Assembly (NCBI GenBank): GCA_037127315.1
Contig: JBBBDQ010001156.1
Span: forward strand, 3,351,501 to 3,415,500
DNA length: 64,000 bases
Origin: Ascarosepion bandense
Lineage: Eukaryota > Mollusca > Cephalopoda > Sepiida > Sepiidae
Direction: 5' to 3'
How positions within the stretch are numbered: the stretch's first letter is position 1; every line of letters begins with the position of its first letter. A program made the position numbers and the translations under genes. Shown one piece after another: positions 44,660 to 53,870 of this stretch. Below the pieces are notes generated by a model. That model saw nothing but the letters and a program-made list of their open reading frames with translations, did not search any database and was not told where the DNA came from.

Positions 44660-45212
44660 CCATGCATAAAAAAAATTACGTAAGCATACTTCCGCCTAAG
44701 CAGCGACGTACATTAACCTACAAATAATTAAATGTACTACACAAGCTGACGGTCCTAAAGCGGCGCATTCATTAAGGGCAAAGTGCATAGATACTTCATA
44801 GGTAAAAATAGCAATGGTTTGGGTAATAACACTTTGAGTCTTGCCGAGTGCACATATAATGATTACGTATAGTGATAAATAGATTGCTAGGAATCGTCGC
44901 TTTGATCAAAGAAAGATAAGCAGAGGTGATAAGCATAAGGTCAGAGAGCAAAGTTTTAACTACAGGCAAAGGGCACAGATACTACATTGATGAAAAGCCG
45001 GGAATGGACACTTTGATCAGAGAAAGGGCGCATAGGTGACAAGCAGAGAACCACAGAGCGAAAGTTTCTACATCGGTATAGCGCACATATAATGCACTTC
45101 CGATATACAGATGCCCAGAGAGCGTCAATGTCATCATAGGTATGAGCACAGATAATACAGTTATGATTAGCGGAGATTTGGATCGCGGCATTTTCATTAT
45201 AAATATACCGCA
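44660..45212. other. No recognisable gene; internal diverged duplication
   Basis: Segments with 'aggtgataag'/'aggtgacaag' and 'tttgatcaaagaaag'/'tttgatcagagaaag' recur at about 44895-44930 and 45010-45045. No coding evidence. Confidence 0.4.
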
Positions 45213-45214
45213 CA

Positions 45215-45500
45215 GTTCTTCTTTATGTGTCGTGCCCCTTCAGGACGTAGGCGATAATGGCACTCCGCAACTTCCGGTCGTTTGTAACTCTTTAAACTTT
45301 CTATAACTGTTATTTCTCCTAAGTTCTGTCCCAACATTTCTTAAAGCTCACTTATGCATTTCTTTTCTCTGTCCCTCGGTCAAGTGAGTATCGGATTTTC
45401 CGAGCCCTCATTCTTCATCACGTGCCCTGGTCGGTGTTCCATGATATCCTCAGCATCTTCCTATAGAATCACATTTCTGTTTCTGCAATTCTCCTCATCA
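45215..45500 (-). pseudogene. LINE-B remnant with 3' end
   Basis: On plus, TTCAGGACGTAGGCGATAATGG is the LINE-B 3' end. Inward are the complement of the FLGH region and AEMWF-type region, with deletions. Confidence 0.7.
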
Positions 45501-45504
45501 TCCT

Positions 45505-46215
45505 TGAGGTTTTTTTCTAATCACTACCACTCCCCAGCAAGGCAGAACTTCCAATAGTGCGCAAAGGGTGATGGGAAAGAGAAACAAGTGTCAGAGAATG
45601 GGTAAGAGAAGGAAGAGTATACTGGTGTGAAGAGGACTGCATGAGAGTAGAGTGGAAAGGAAGAAGAATATGATACAATAATTGTCAGAGAAAAGATGCG
45701 ATTCAAGAAAATATAAGATGGCAATCGACTTCGCATTTAAATCCTAGAGATTGTAGCTGTAAGGGAGGCAAGTATGCGGAAAGAAATTTCACAGGCGGGA
45801 AGTGCGAGAAAAGAAACTGAGAGAATAGAAGTTGCTGTTACATTTGATCGGTTTCACTGTAAAAGTGTGGGGCCTAGCCGCTAATCTAGTATCTCATGTA
45901 AATTCATGCAGAGTTGGCACTAGGGAGCTAAGACCTTCGGAGCAGAAGCCGTGAGAGTATTTGTAGAAGAGACAGAGGGAAGCTACATTAAGTTGGTAAG
46001 AAAGTGACTGGAGTTGAGCTACCAGGTCAAGATCAGTTACATTGCAGATTCTCCATTGGATTAAGCCCAAGATGAATAGTGGGGGCACATGACTAAATAT
46101 GACAGCAGTATTCAATGCACGGGCGGATGTTAGATTTATATATGTTCAAGATGGATTCAGATAAGAAAAGCTTCGTGGCCCTACACGGGAAACCAACCTT
46201 CCTAGCAACACTTTA
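45505..46215 (-). pseudogene. LINE-A remnant with 3' end
   Basis: The tail abuts LINE-B at 45505 (A-run on minus). The minus frame 45894-46115 retains RRICNV-like RICNVTDLDLVAQLQSLSYQ and HEFT, then diverged sequence. No catalytic region remains. Confidence 0.75.
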
Positions 46216-46373
46216 CAGATCGTACAATAAAGAAAAGAATCCACGATGTTTGAATTAAATAATCTTTATTTCATTGGTATTATTTAAGCTAATATATTTA
46301 TAAGCACATGTGTGAAAACTATCAAGTAACATTGTTAACAAAATTAGAAGCTGCCAATTTGATGCGTAAGATA

Positions 46374-46374
<1 letters not shown>
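46216..46374. other. No recognisable feature
   Basis: AT-rich spacer between LINE-A and a (TA)n tract. Confidence 0.4.

Positions 46375-46419
<45 letters not shown>
46375..46419. repeat. (TA)n tract
   Basis: Right flank (46480-46550) is a minus-strand relative of the 20.6-kb and 34.3-kb repeats, again an element ending in (TA)n. Confidence 0.95.
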
Positions 46420-46421
<2 letters not shown>

Positions 46422-46479
46422 TGCCCCAAATACTTACTCATTAAACTTTTAGAATGAAGAGTTATCATTATTTACAGCA

Positions 46480-46900
46480 TTTATATTCGAACGATTGTCA
46501 TCATCTTTGCTGTTATTATCACAATGTTTTACCGTTGTTGTCTCCGGTTTTCCTTGGGTGTATATGAATTATGGTAAACTACAAGGAATTCTGTTCATGT
46601 TGACGGAATAATTGCCAAGTAGATTAAAGCGTTGGGTCCTGATTTGATGAGACAATTATTGCACGTTCAATCCCAGGGACGGGGAGTGTGTACTTGGACT
46701 CAGTGGAAACGGGCAAGCAATAACCAAAAATAAAAATAGGATGATCTTAAAAAAAAGTTTACCACCTTTAACTAAAAGGTTCTGGTTGAGAATTCCCCTT
46801 TCATTACTGATATCGATATAGACTCACGGAAGTTCGGAGTAGACAAAACGTTGTGATAACGAGAACGAAAATCAGGACAATAGTCCAAATTTAAATCGTA
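46480..46900 (-). repeat. Diverged relatives of the 108-bp/hammerhead-like repeat family
   Basis: 46485-46545 minus has CAGCAAAGATGATGACAATC, comparable to CAACAAAGATGAGGACAATA. 46855-46905 plus has CGAAAATCAGGACAATAGTCC, an inverted member. Between them is unassigned sequence. Confidence 0.4.
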
Positions 46901-47061
46901 TAAATAATCATTTTTTGACTTTTTATAATTCATTGATGTTTCATCTTCCAGATTTAAGCATTTTAATTTGATTTCATATTTAATTCAAAGCGTTAATCTT
47001 CTTCCATTAATCTTGTTGTCAAGTAAATAAAAACATTTTTTGCCAATTAAAGAGAGATCCT

Positions 47062-47065
<4 letters not shown>

Positions 47066-47118
<53 letters not shown>
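47066..47118. repeat. (TA)n tract
   Basis: Followed by a TGATTGAT run and the repeat at 47119-47260. Confidence 0.95.
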
Positions 47119-47120
<2 letters not shown>

Positions 47121-47260
47121 ATTGATTGATTGTTTAATTACTTATTTTCTGGTCATAATAAGATTAGACCACTGCACATTGGTATTAAAAAGTGTTCAAT
47201 ACAATTATATTGTAGAACTTTTACATTTGTAAACGAGTTATTACGCGACCTAAATACAAA
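47119..47260 (-). repeat. Dispersed repeat, copy 1 (see 51985-52100)
   Basis: Shares TGGTCATAATAAGATTAGACC, GTATTAAAAAGTGTTC and CAATTATATTGTAGAAC with 51985-52075. It ends at a second (TA)n tract. Confidence 0.75.
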
Positions 47261-47262
47261 TG

Positions 47263-47263
<1 letters not shown>

Positions 47264-47312
<49 letters not shown>
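47264..47312. repeat. (TA)n tract
   Basis: Right neighbour (47313-47415) carries a hammerhead-like hairpin on minus. Confidence 0.95.
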
Positions 47313-47316
<4 letters not shown>

Positions 47317-47370
47317 TTTGTTATTACAGTGGTTTATAAAATCATTATATACTAAACAACAATTTTCATA

Positions 47371-47400
47371 TTTCAGAAGAATATCGTTCTTCTTCAGATG
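47371..47400 (-). ncRNA. Hammerhead-like hairpin, degenerate
   Basis: Minus: CTGA, then a perfect 7-bp hairpin (47375-47381 with 47387-47393), then GAAA directly. The order CTGA-helix-GAAA is that of the hammerhead core, but residues 7-9 are drawn into the helix and helix III is not obvious. Confidence 0.35.
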
Positions 47401-47415
47401 ATATTTAAAAACAAA

Positions 47416-47930
47416 TGGTGAAAATGATTTATTTACAAAAATGTAAGATGAATTGATGGTTATTCAGAAAATTAAGGAGGTGTGGTTAAAGGAAGTTAAA
47501 CAAACATATTGTTCAAATTATTTTAATAAAATAACTTATTTTAATTAAATAAAAAATATAATTGTCACCATTAAATTTTTATTTTTTTCACGCATGCGCA
47601 TTGATTGTGTCTTTTTTTATTTTGTCGACTGTTCAGTATAATTCGGATAATTGGTCACCGTATGTGAGAAAAACAGCACCATGACGCAGTTAACTTCGCC
47701 AGAGATTTGAACACGACATGCTGTACTGTTTGGCATTCGCGCGAGGAGTACACCAAGAAGAGATGCAGGAAATTCCGAAGTCGTCTGGAGGCTGTTGTTG
47801 AAGCCAATGGCGATTTTATTGAATAAATTTACTCTTTCACGCTTCAAGATACTTTTGTGTAATTTCGGTAAATATATCTTTAAAAATGAGATGCCAGTAT
47901 TAATTTCATTTTTGCGTAATTTATCCATCG

Positions 47931-47935
<5 letters not shown>
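47416..47935. other. No recognised gene
   Basis: 47617-48000 minus is open for 127 codons across the (TA)n tract, but composition and content give no family. 47690-47830 is GC-richer than surroundings. Possibly the non-coding part of a PLE. Confidence 0.35.

Positions 47936-47974
<39 letters not shown>
47936..47974. repeat. (TA)n tract upstream of PLE2
   Basis: Uninterrupted TA dinucleotides about 110 bp before the PLE2 coding remnant. Confidence 0.95.
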
Positions 47975-47977
<3 letters not shown>

Positions 47978-48087
47978 ATAAAGAAATAGGGTTGTTCCAA
48001 CGAGAGAAATTAGTATAGAATAAAAAGTGTGAGAAGCCGTGAACGTTTTCTTTAAAGTTTATATTTATTGTTTTTGTAATAATACAT

Positions 48088-49051
48088 GTTATCAAAATCA
48101 AGTTCACACTAGAATATAGTTATAAAGAATTACCATTTCTAGACATACTCATAAAAACGAAAACAATCACATCATCACAGACATTTACCACAAACCCACA
48201 GACACCCAACAATACCTCCATTTCAAGAGTCACAAAAAGCTGTTTAAAATCCATCCCCTATTCCCTAGCACGACGAATTTGCACGATAGTAACTGACAAA
48301 ACCCCCCGTAAAATACGCCTAGAAGAACTACAAAAAACATTACAAATGAGAGAATACCCCCCACCACTAATAGACAAGGGTTTCCAACTAGCAGAAAAAA
48401 TGCCGTTAGAATCTCTCCAGAATTCAAAAATCAACAAGAAAAACACGAAAAAGAAAAAGAAATTCCAACATACGTTTCCACTAAAAAAAATAATATTCAG
48501 AATTATTCAGAAAGATCAAGGCCCACATGGAATTACTCAACAATAATGAAAAAGTAAAAGAAATCTTAAAGACAACCAAAATAATTAACAGCAAACGCCA
48601 GCCCCAAAATTTAAAAAACATCCTCACCTCATCGAAATTCGAACAACAACACACAAAACAGGGGGTCACAAAATGCAACAAAAAAAGATATGGAGTATGC
48701 AACATAATAATAGAAGGAAAACACTTCCAGTTCGAAAACGCAACTACATTCAAAATAAAATTGGATCTGAGCTGCAACTCGAAAAATGTAGTTTACGCTC
48801 CAAAATGCGATAAATGTGCAAAGATATACATAGGAGCGACACAATGCTTCAACAATAGAATTTCGATTCATAAGAGCAATATAAAATTATTACATAACAG
48901 GAAATTATGTGTTTTTCAACATCTACATAAATGTAGTGACGACAAATTTACTGTCGCACCACAATATCAAAACACAGATTATGAAATATTAATAATGCAG
49001 GAAGAAAGATCCATAGAAAAAGACAAATCTTCGCTCAACAAAACAACATGA
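48088..49051 (+). pseudogene. PLE2: Penelope-like RT thumb and GIY-YIG endonuclease, frameshifted
   Basis: Starts with IKFTLEYSYKELPFLDILI, the end of the RT palm (the catalytic YxDD part is missing). In a shifted frame follows the thumb signature DIYHKPTDTQQYLHF, then in the first frame SIPYSLARRICTIV and RLEELQ...REYPPPLIDKG. Another shift near 48480 leads to the frame of 48527-49051. This contains the linker and GIY-YIG nuclease: NVVYAPKCDKCAKIYIGAT, with YIG, followed by an R and IHKSNI. At least three frameshifts. It is a different lineage from PLE1: the linker cysteine pattern and nuclease differ clearly. Confidence 0.85.
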
Positions 49052-49205
49052 AAAACAAACACACCGAAAAACATACAGAAACACGCATCAACCCACATAC
49101 ATATACACACACACCAAACTCAAAAGATAACTCCAAACAATAACACAGAAACAGACGACCCATAAAAACAAATTCAAAATATACAGACAAAATAAATAAA
49201 AAGCG

Positions 49206-49247
<42 letters not shown>

Positions 49248-49600
49248 AAATTCAAAACACCGTCAAAACAATAAAAACAACCAAATGACCGATTATAACA
49301 TAAGCCAAGGCGACAAAAGGATAACTTTTACACACTAAAAGGGTCACCCCAGACCAAATTGGAATGAACACTTGATTGTTTCATCTGTTTATTTATTTAT
49401 CTGTTTATCCATTTAGACACATGCTGATGTGGAAACAGACCATTCAACGTGCCAGCATTTGATTTATTTTATTTTAATTTATTTTATTTTATCTTATTTT
49501 ATTTTGTTTTACTGATTTTATTTACTTTCCTATTTTTTCTACTTACTTTATAAAAGAACAAGCTCGCGACCAGAATTACAAGGAACTCAAACGAAAAACC
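49052..49600 (+). other. PLE2 3' untranslated region with (CA)n
   Basis: A-rich plus strand with (AC)n at 49207-49246 and degenerate ATTTT runs at 49390-49510. Treated as PLE2 3' region because a hammerhead-like fold and (TA)n follow, as in PLE1. The assignment is inferred. Confidence 0.45.
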
Positions 49601-49604
49601 ACAA

Positions 49605-49665
49605 ATTTATTTGCTTGAAGAGAGTCAATGTTAGACTCGAAACACGTGTAGCATCACAAATACCA
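49605..49665 (+). ncRNA. Hammerhead-like ribozyme downstream of PLE2
   Basis: Core TTGAAGA (49615-49621; consensus CTGANGA), perfect 5-bp helix II GAGTC/GACTC (49622-49626, 49634-49638), GAAA at 49639-49642, helix III from the palindrome ACACGTGT (49642-49649), then A at the cleavage position. Helix I pairs TGC (49612-49614) with GCA (49651-49653), plus distal ATTT/AAAT after an internal loop. It ends about 25 bp before (TA)n. All core strands are in place, the only departure being C3 to U. Confidence 0.7.
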
Positions 49666-49682
49666 TCATGGACATACTTTTT

Positions 49683-49686
<4 letters not shown>

Positions 49687-49732
<46 letters not shown>
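49687..49732. repeat. (TA)n tract
   Basis: Lies at the 3' side of the PLE2 hammerhead-like fold. Confidence 0.95.
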
Positions 49733-49734
<2 letters not shown>

Positions 49735-50031
49735 GTCTGCAGAAATTATTTCATTAAGTTTAGATTTACAGAAAACAAGGCTCAAATACAAATATTACTT
49801 ATTAATGTCTCTTATTTATACTTCATTCTGTCGCAACAAAATTGTCTCTCGTTGATTAAATGGGTTTAAGTAATTTATTGACATGTACTATTCTTTTTTT
49901 GTCATTTACTTCTCCAAATGTAAAGCACTAAAGGTTTAATTTTGAATAATTGCACCTGCACAGTGCCGAAGTTCTTTTCATCCAAGATTTACTACGTGTT
50001 GTCAATCCGAGGTAAAAACTCTTTCAAGAAA

Positions 50032-50034
<3 letters not shown>
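49733..50034. other. No recognised feature
   Basis: AT-rich spacer between two (TA)n tracts; no motif found. Confidence 0.4.

Positions 50035-50072
<38 letters not shown>
50035..50072. repeat. (TA)n tract
   Basis: Target tract at the outer end of the PLE3 inverted arm. Confidence 0.95.
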
Positions 50073-50075
<3 letters not shown>

Positions 50076-50110
50076 TTAAATAAAATAAAGACAAGAGGAA
50101 AACTGTATTT

Positions 50111-50155
50111 CAAATCGCCTACGCGTTTCGTCCTGTGATGGACTTTATCAAGGTA
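50111..50155 (-). ncRNA. Hammerhead-like ribozyme in the PLE3 left arm
   Basis: Minus: core TTGATAA (complement 50145-50151), 4-bp helix II GTCC/GGAC (complements at 50140-50143 and 50130-50133), GAAAC (complement 50125-50129). Helix III is the palindrome ACGCGT followed by A. Proximal helix I is CC/GG. C3-G8 of the consensus is replaced by U3-A8, which preserves the pair. It lies about 40 bp from (TA)n. Confidence 0.7.
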
Positions 50156-50236
50156 AAAAGACGAAATGAGCTTTATTCTAAATTACGTATCTATAAACAA
50201 ACAGTGTTGACAACCCTAAAGACGCTCACAAATCAT

Positions 50237-50365
50237 TTCAAAAGATCAACAGAATATTTTTGTTTTTAGAAATTGATGATGTGTAGTGCAAAGTCACGAG
50301 ATATTAAAATGAAGGGAATTTGACCGTTTTCTTTGAAAATTGTTTATTTCGTGTTAGGCAGCGTC
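50237..50365 (-). repeat. PLE3 left inverted arm (reverse 3' UTR)
   Basis: Reverse complement of 51800-51925 with few mismatches (for example GTGTAGTGCAAAGTCACG against CGTGACTTTGCACTACAC). It ends exactly where PLE3 coding begins. Confidence 0.9.
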
Positions 50366-51746
50366 TCACATAAACTAGCTGGCAAATTAAGCAAAATCTT
50401 AACACCACTTCTCGGCACAATAATTCCGTTACATATAAAAAACACTGGTGACCTTTTGAACAAACTAAAAACGTAGACATAAAAAACAAGCACATGGTAA
50501 GTCTAGACATAAAATCCTTATACACAAATGTTCCTATAGATAAATGCTTAAATCAATTAAAAACACACTTAACAAAAACAAAAATAAAATTACCTCTACC
50601 GAAAGTGAAAATCATAAAACTATGCTATCTAATTACTAAGCAATGTTTTTTCACTTTTAATGACCATTTCTATAGACAAAAATTTGGTTTACCAATGGGA
50701 TCGCCTCTCAGCGGCGTTCTCGCTTGTTTATTTTTAGAATTTCTGGAAAGAGATTATTTAAAAAACATTTTACCACCAAATTCCTCTTACTTTAGATATA
50801 TAGACGACTCCCTTCTAATCTATCCAGAAACTATTAACAGTAGATTTTGTCGACAAACTCAATAACATAGAACCTACTATAAATTTTACCTTCGAAACTG
50901 AATCTAATCATACTCTTTCTTTCCTAGATATCATATTACACAAAAATAACAACAAACTCGATTTTGACGTCTACAGAAAAGCTACCAACAAAAACGACCT
51001 GATAAATTTCTACTCCAGTCACTCTTCCAAAATCAAATCTGGTATTATTATAGGTTTCTTCCTAAGAGCACTAAGAATATGCAGCCCCCAATATTTAACA
51101 AAAGAAAAAAAAATACATAGAAACTACATTCAGAAACTTGCATTATTCATATAACTTTATTCACAATGCAAAAAGAAAGGCACATAATATATACAACCAC
51201 AACAAAAGAAACACTGTTAACAATAATAATCTAAACAATAACAAATACATCATACTACCAACCAACTCCATTACATCTAATATCCAAAACAATCTATCTC
51301 ATATAAAAAAATACATACATAGTAACAACTACTTCGAAAACTATTATGGACATTATCAGATCTAAAAATAACCGAAATCAAAATGACGAACAAGCAGGTG
51401 GAAACCGAATAAACTGCCGGGATTTTTTGTCTATCTACATCGGAGAAACAAGTAGAAATCTAAAAAAACGTATAAATGAACACAAAAGAGACATCACTAA
51501 TAATAATCTAACAAATGCATTAGTGATTCTCAGAAATAAATTCAACCACAATTTCGATTTAAAAATGCCACACTAATAAAAAGAGTAAACAATTTATTCA
51601 GAAGAAAAGTTCCCGAGGGCGCCGCTATCCAGTACTACCAAAACATCAATTTGTGCCCCGGATTTTTCCCAATCTCACCTTTACTAATGGAAATTATACT
51701 AGAACAGACTAATATACATAATAAAAAATTCAAAGAAAACTGTTGA
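50366..51746 (+). pseudogene. PLE3: Penelope-like RT and GIY-YIG endonuclease, several frameshifts
   Basis: Long PLE remnant, broken by about four frameshifts. Upstream: SHKLAGKLSKILTPLLG. The frame 50494-50865 holds SLDIKSLYTNVP (residues 3-14), GLPMGSPLSG (65-74) and catalytic YIDD (102-105), the polymerase core that copies element RNA. After shifts: LSFLDIILHKN and FDVYRKATNKN (thumb), then the PTNSITSNIQNNL segment to 51365. The last frames hold YIGETSRNLKKRINEHKRD, the GIY-YIG nuclease (the upstream GIY-like strand is damaged), and the C-terminus PEGAAIQYYQNINLCPGF, ending with a stop near 51746. The N-terminal third of a normal PLE ORF is missing. Inactive, but catalytic motifs are intact. 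Confidence 0.9.
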
Positions 51747-51925
51747 ATTCCCTTCATTTTAACATCTCGTGACTTTGCGCTACACATGAATAAATTCTAA
51801 AACAGCCTAACACACGAAATAAACAATTTTTTAAAAAAACGGTCAAATTTCCTTCATTTTAATATCACGTGACTTTGCACTACACATGAAGAAATTCTAA
51901 AATCTAAAATATTCTGTTGATCTTT
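51747..51925 (+). repeat. PLE3 3' UTR with partial tandem copy
   Basis: Two direct copies of a segment of about 55 bp (CATTTTAACATCTCGTGAC at about 51754; CATTTTAATATCACGTGAC at about 51855). The second is also the inverted partner of 50237-50365. Confidence 0.9.
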
Positions 51926-51927
51926 GG

Positions 51928-51932
<5 letters not shown>

Positions 51933-51960
<28 letters not shown>

Positions 51961-51980
51961 AAAAAAAAAATATATATATA
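51933..51980. repeat. (TA)n tract, interrupted
   Basis: (TA)n, an A-run, then TA again; right boundary of PLE3 and left boundary of the next repeat. Confidence 0.9.
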
Positions 51981-51984
51981 TTGT

Positions 51985-52090
51985 TTATACTTAGTTTTTG
52001 GTCATAATTGGGTTTGACCAGTACACATTTGTATTAAAAAGTGTTCTATACAATTATATTGTAGAACTTTTGAATATTTTCAATTTTAAC
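51985..52090 (-). repeat. Dispersed repeat, copy 2 (see 47119-47260)
   Basis: TTGGTCATAATTGGGTTTGACC and GTATTAAAAAGTGTTCTATAC follow the order of copy 1. As there, (TA)n lies at its left end. Confidence 0.75.
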
Positions 52091-52234
52091 CGAGTTATTT
52101 CGCTACCTAGGTTTCTACCATGAGTGGTGTCTTATTTGTAATAACTGATTTCACCTTTTAAAAGGTAAGATCCGCTATTAAAAATCGCCTGAAGACACCA
52201 CACATGGTAGAAATCTGGGTAGCGAAATAACTCG
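52091..52234. repeat. Foldback, about 42-bp arms, hammerhead-like strand
   Basis: Arms 52091-52132 and 52192-52234 are inverted with few mismatches (CGAGTTATTTCGCTACC and its complement). The right arm contains CTGAAGA (52189-52195) and GAAA (52210-52213) with a damaged helix between. Confidence 0.8.
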
Positions 52235-52324
52235 TTTAAAAATATGGCTGGAATAATATTCCTTATCCAATGAAACTCTATTCTTAAAAAAGGTGCTCAA
52301 TACAAAGCAGAGCTAATAATATTT

Positions 52325-52524
52325 ATTTAGAAATTATAACATCGATATGTTATAATATCACTACAAAAGTAACTATTTTGTTTCGAGACTTCTTGTGTCT
52401 TGTCAAGTGATATGGTGATTCAATTTGAAATAAACCATATCACTTGACAAGACACAAGAAGTGCCGAAAAAAATAGCTACTTTTGTTGTGATATTATAAC
52501 ATATCCATGTTATAATTTCTGAAT
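52325..52524. repeat. Foldback with about 90-bp arms
   Basis: 52389-52415 and 52435-52461 are perfect 27-bp inverted arms around a 19-nt loop. Pairing extends outward with few mismatches to about 52325 and 52524. Confidence 0.9.
52355..52413 (-). ncRNA. Hammerhead-like ribozyme in foldback
   Basis: Minus: helix I ATATCAC/GTGATAT, 7 bp perfect (complements 52407-52413 and 52355-52361). Core TTGACAA (complement 52400-52406). Helix II AGAC/GTCT (52397-52400 and 52386-52389). GAAA (complement 52381-52384). Helix III ACAAAA/TTTTGT, 6 bp, followed by A at the cleavage position (complement of 52362). Consensus C3-G8 is U3-A8. One extra residue lies between helix II and GAAA. The plus-strand arm (52435-52495) has a mutated copy. 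Confidence 0.7.
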
Positions 52525-52529
52525 ATATA

Positions 52530-53060
52530 TATATATATGTTGTACATGCTGTATGCATGAGTTAGTTTATATATTTATGTCTGTAAATATGTGTGTAAGT
52601 GTGTACCTGTGTGTGCGCGCATGTGTGTGTTTTCTGTAATGCGGTGGTTTTGTGTGTGCATGTGTATCTGTGTGGTAACTGAGCTCTTTTCATATTTATT
52701 TATAAGCAGGCTGGAAAACCTGAGGCAACAAAAAAATCTAGCAGGTGCGTCATCTCTTGAGATAGAGAGCGACATGTTCTTCCGAAAATAATAATTTTGT
52801 GTCTCAGTCTTTAAAAAAAATTTCTTGAATCGTCCATAAGCTAACAGCAATAGAATATTTGCACATTTAGAATTTGACAAAAAAATAGAATACACATCAG
52901 TATGTAGACGATAGTTTTCAAAGAATATCGGTCTTGCTTTTGTCATTGATGACTAAAGACACCGTGACATCGAAGATAAAAGTATAATAGGTATATGTGG
53001 CAATCCGATGAACCTAATGGGTTATGATTCTTGTATATACCACGAAATCCTGAAAATGCC
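52530..53060. other. No recognised gene
   Basis: (GT)-rich stretch at 52570-52680 keeps frames open on both strands. No domain. Confidence 0.4.
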
Positions 53061-53063
53061 TCA

Positions 53064-53730
53064 GACCGAGCTTCATGTGCCGTATCCCTTCAGAAAATAG
53101 TCGATCATGGACATCCACTTGGTTCTGTCTCTTGTCGCTCTCAACAATCTTCCTCTTGGTTTCTCTCCCAAACCCCGCTCAGCCATCCATTTGCTCAAAC
53201 CTATTAAGTAATTCTCGCGCTGCTTTCCTATGTCTCTCTTTCTCTTTATCCGTCCTGTGAGTATTAAAATTTACAGACCCTCCTTCCTCATGACATGTCC
53301 CAGAAACCTAATCCGTCTCTTCCTTATATTTAGTATAAGTTTTCTTCTCGTTTCCATCCTTTCCAATACCTCATTGTTAGTCATGTGCTCAGTCCATGGT
53401 ATCCTCAGCATCCTTCTGTAAAACCACATTTCTGCTGTCTCAACCTATCCTCCATCCTTGAGAAGATCGTCTAACATTCACTGCTACGCAGAAAAAAAGA
53501 TATCACATAGCAAGCTAAGCTTCTCTTCTTTGTCTCCAATGAGATTTTCTTCCCTCTCAGTACTCTGGTTAGCTTTGAAAATACGTCCTTAGTCATGCCA
53601 ATGCGTCTTTGGATCGCAACATTGCACTTTCATTCCTCTTTCAGCATGCTTTCCTTGAATTTATAATTCTTTACTTGTTTTATTTTAGTTACACCGAACT
53701 GTAGTTGGCATTTTGGGCTGATTTCGTTTA
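53064..53730 (-). pseudogene. LINE-B remnant
   Basis: Minus, in broken frames: the region equivalent to KKRVLDCYV..., AEMWFYRRMLRIPWTEH, the RKRRIRFLGHVMRKE-type block and the 3' end (CGTATCCCTTCAGAAAATAG on plus). Extends upstream to the block before the RT thumb (53600-53730), as the copy at 4028-4870 does. Confidence 0.75.
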
Positions 53731-53796
53731 ATTTGTTTTTTTTTGTTTTTTTTGTTGATGTTGATGTTGTTGATGTTCTTGTTGTTGTTGCCTTTA

Positions 53797-53870
53797 ACGG
53801 CATATCAACACCTTATGAGTCATTTAATGCCGAAATTTTCTTTGAAGCTTTTGGATCTTTTCTCAAAAAA
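53797..53870 (+). repeat. Left flank of the minisatellite-bearing element
   Basis: AACGGCATATCAACACCTTATG and GTCATTTAATGCCGAAATTTT match 33838-33900 and 39168-39215. Confidence 0.65.

Noticed and set aside
47617..48000. 127-codon minus-strand ORF as a host gene
   Set aside because: It reads through a (TA)n tract and has no recognisable domain; likely chance.
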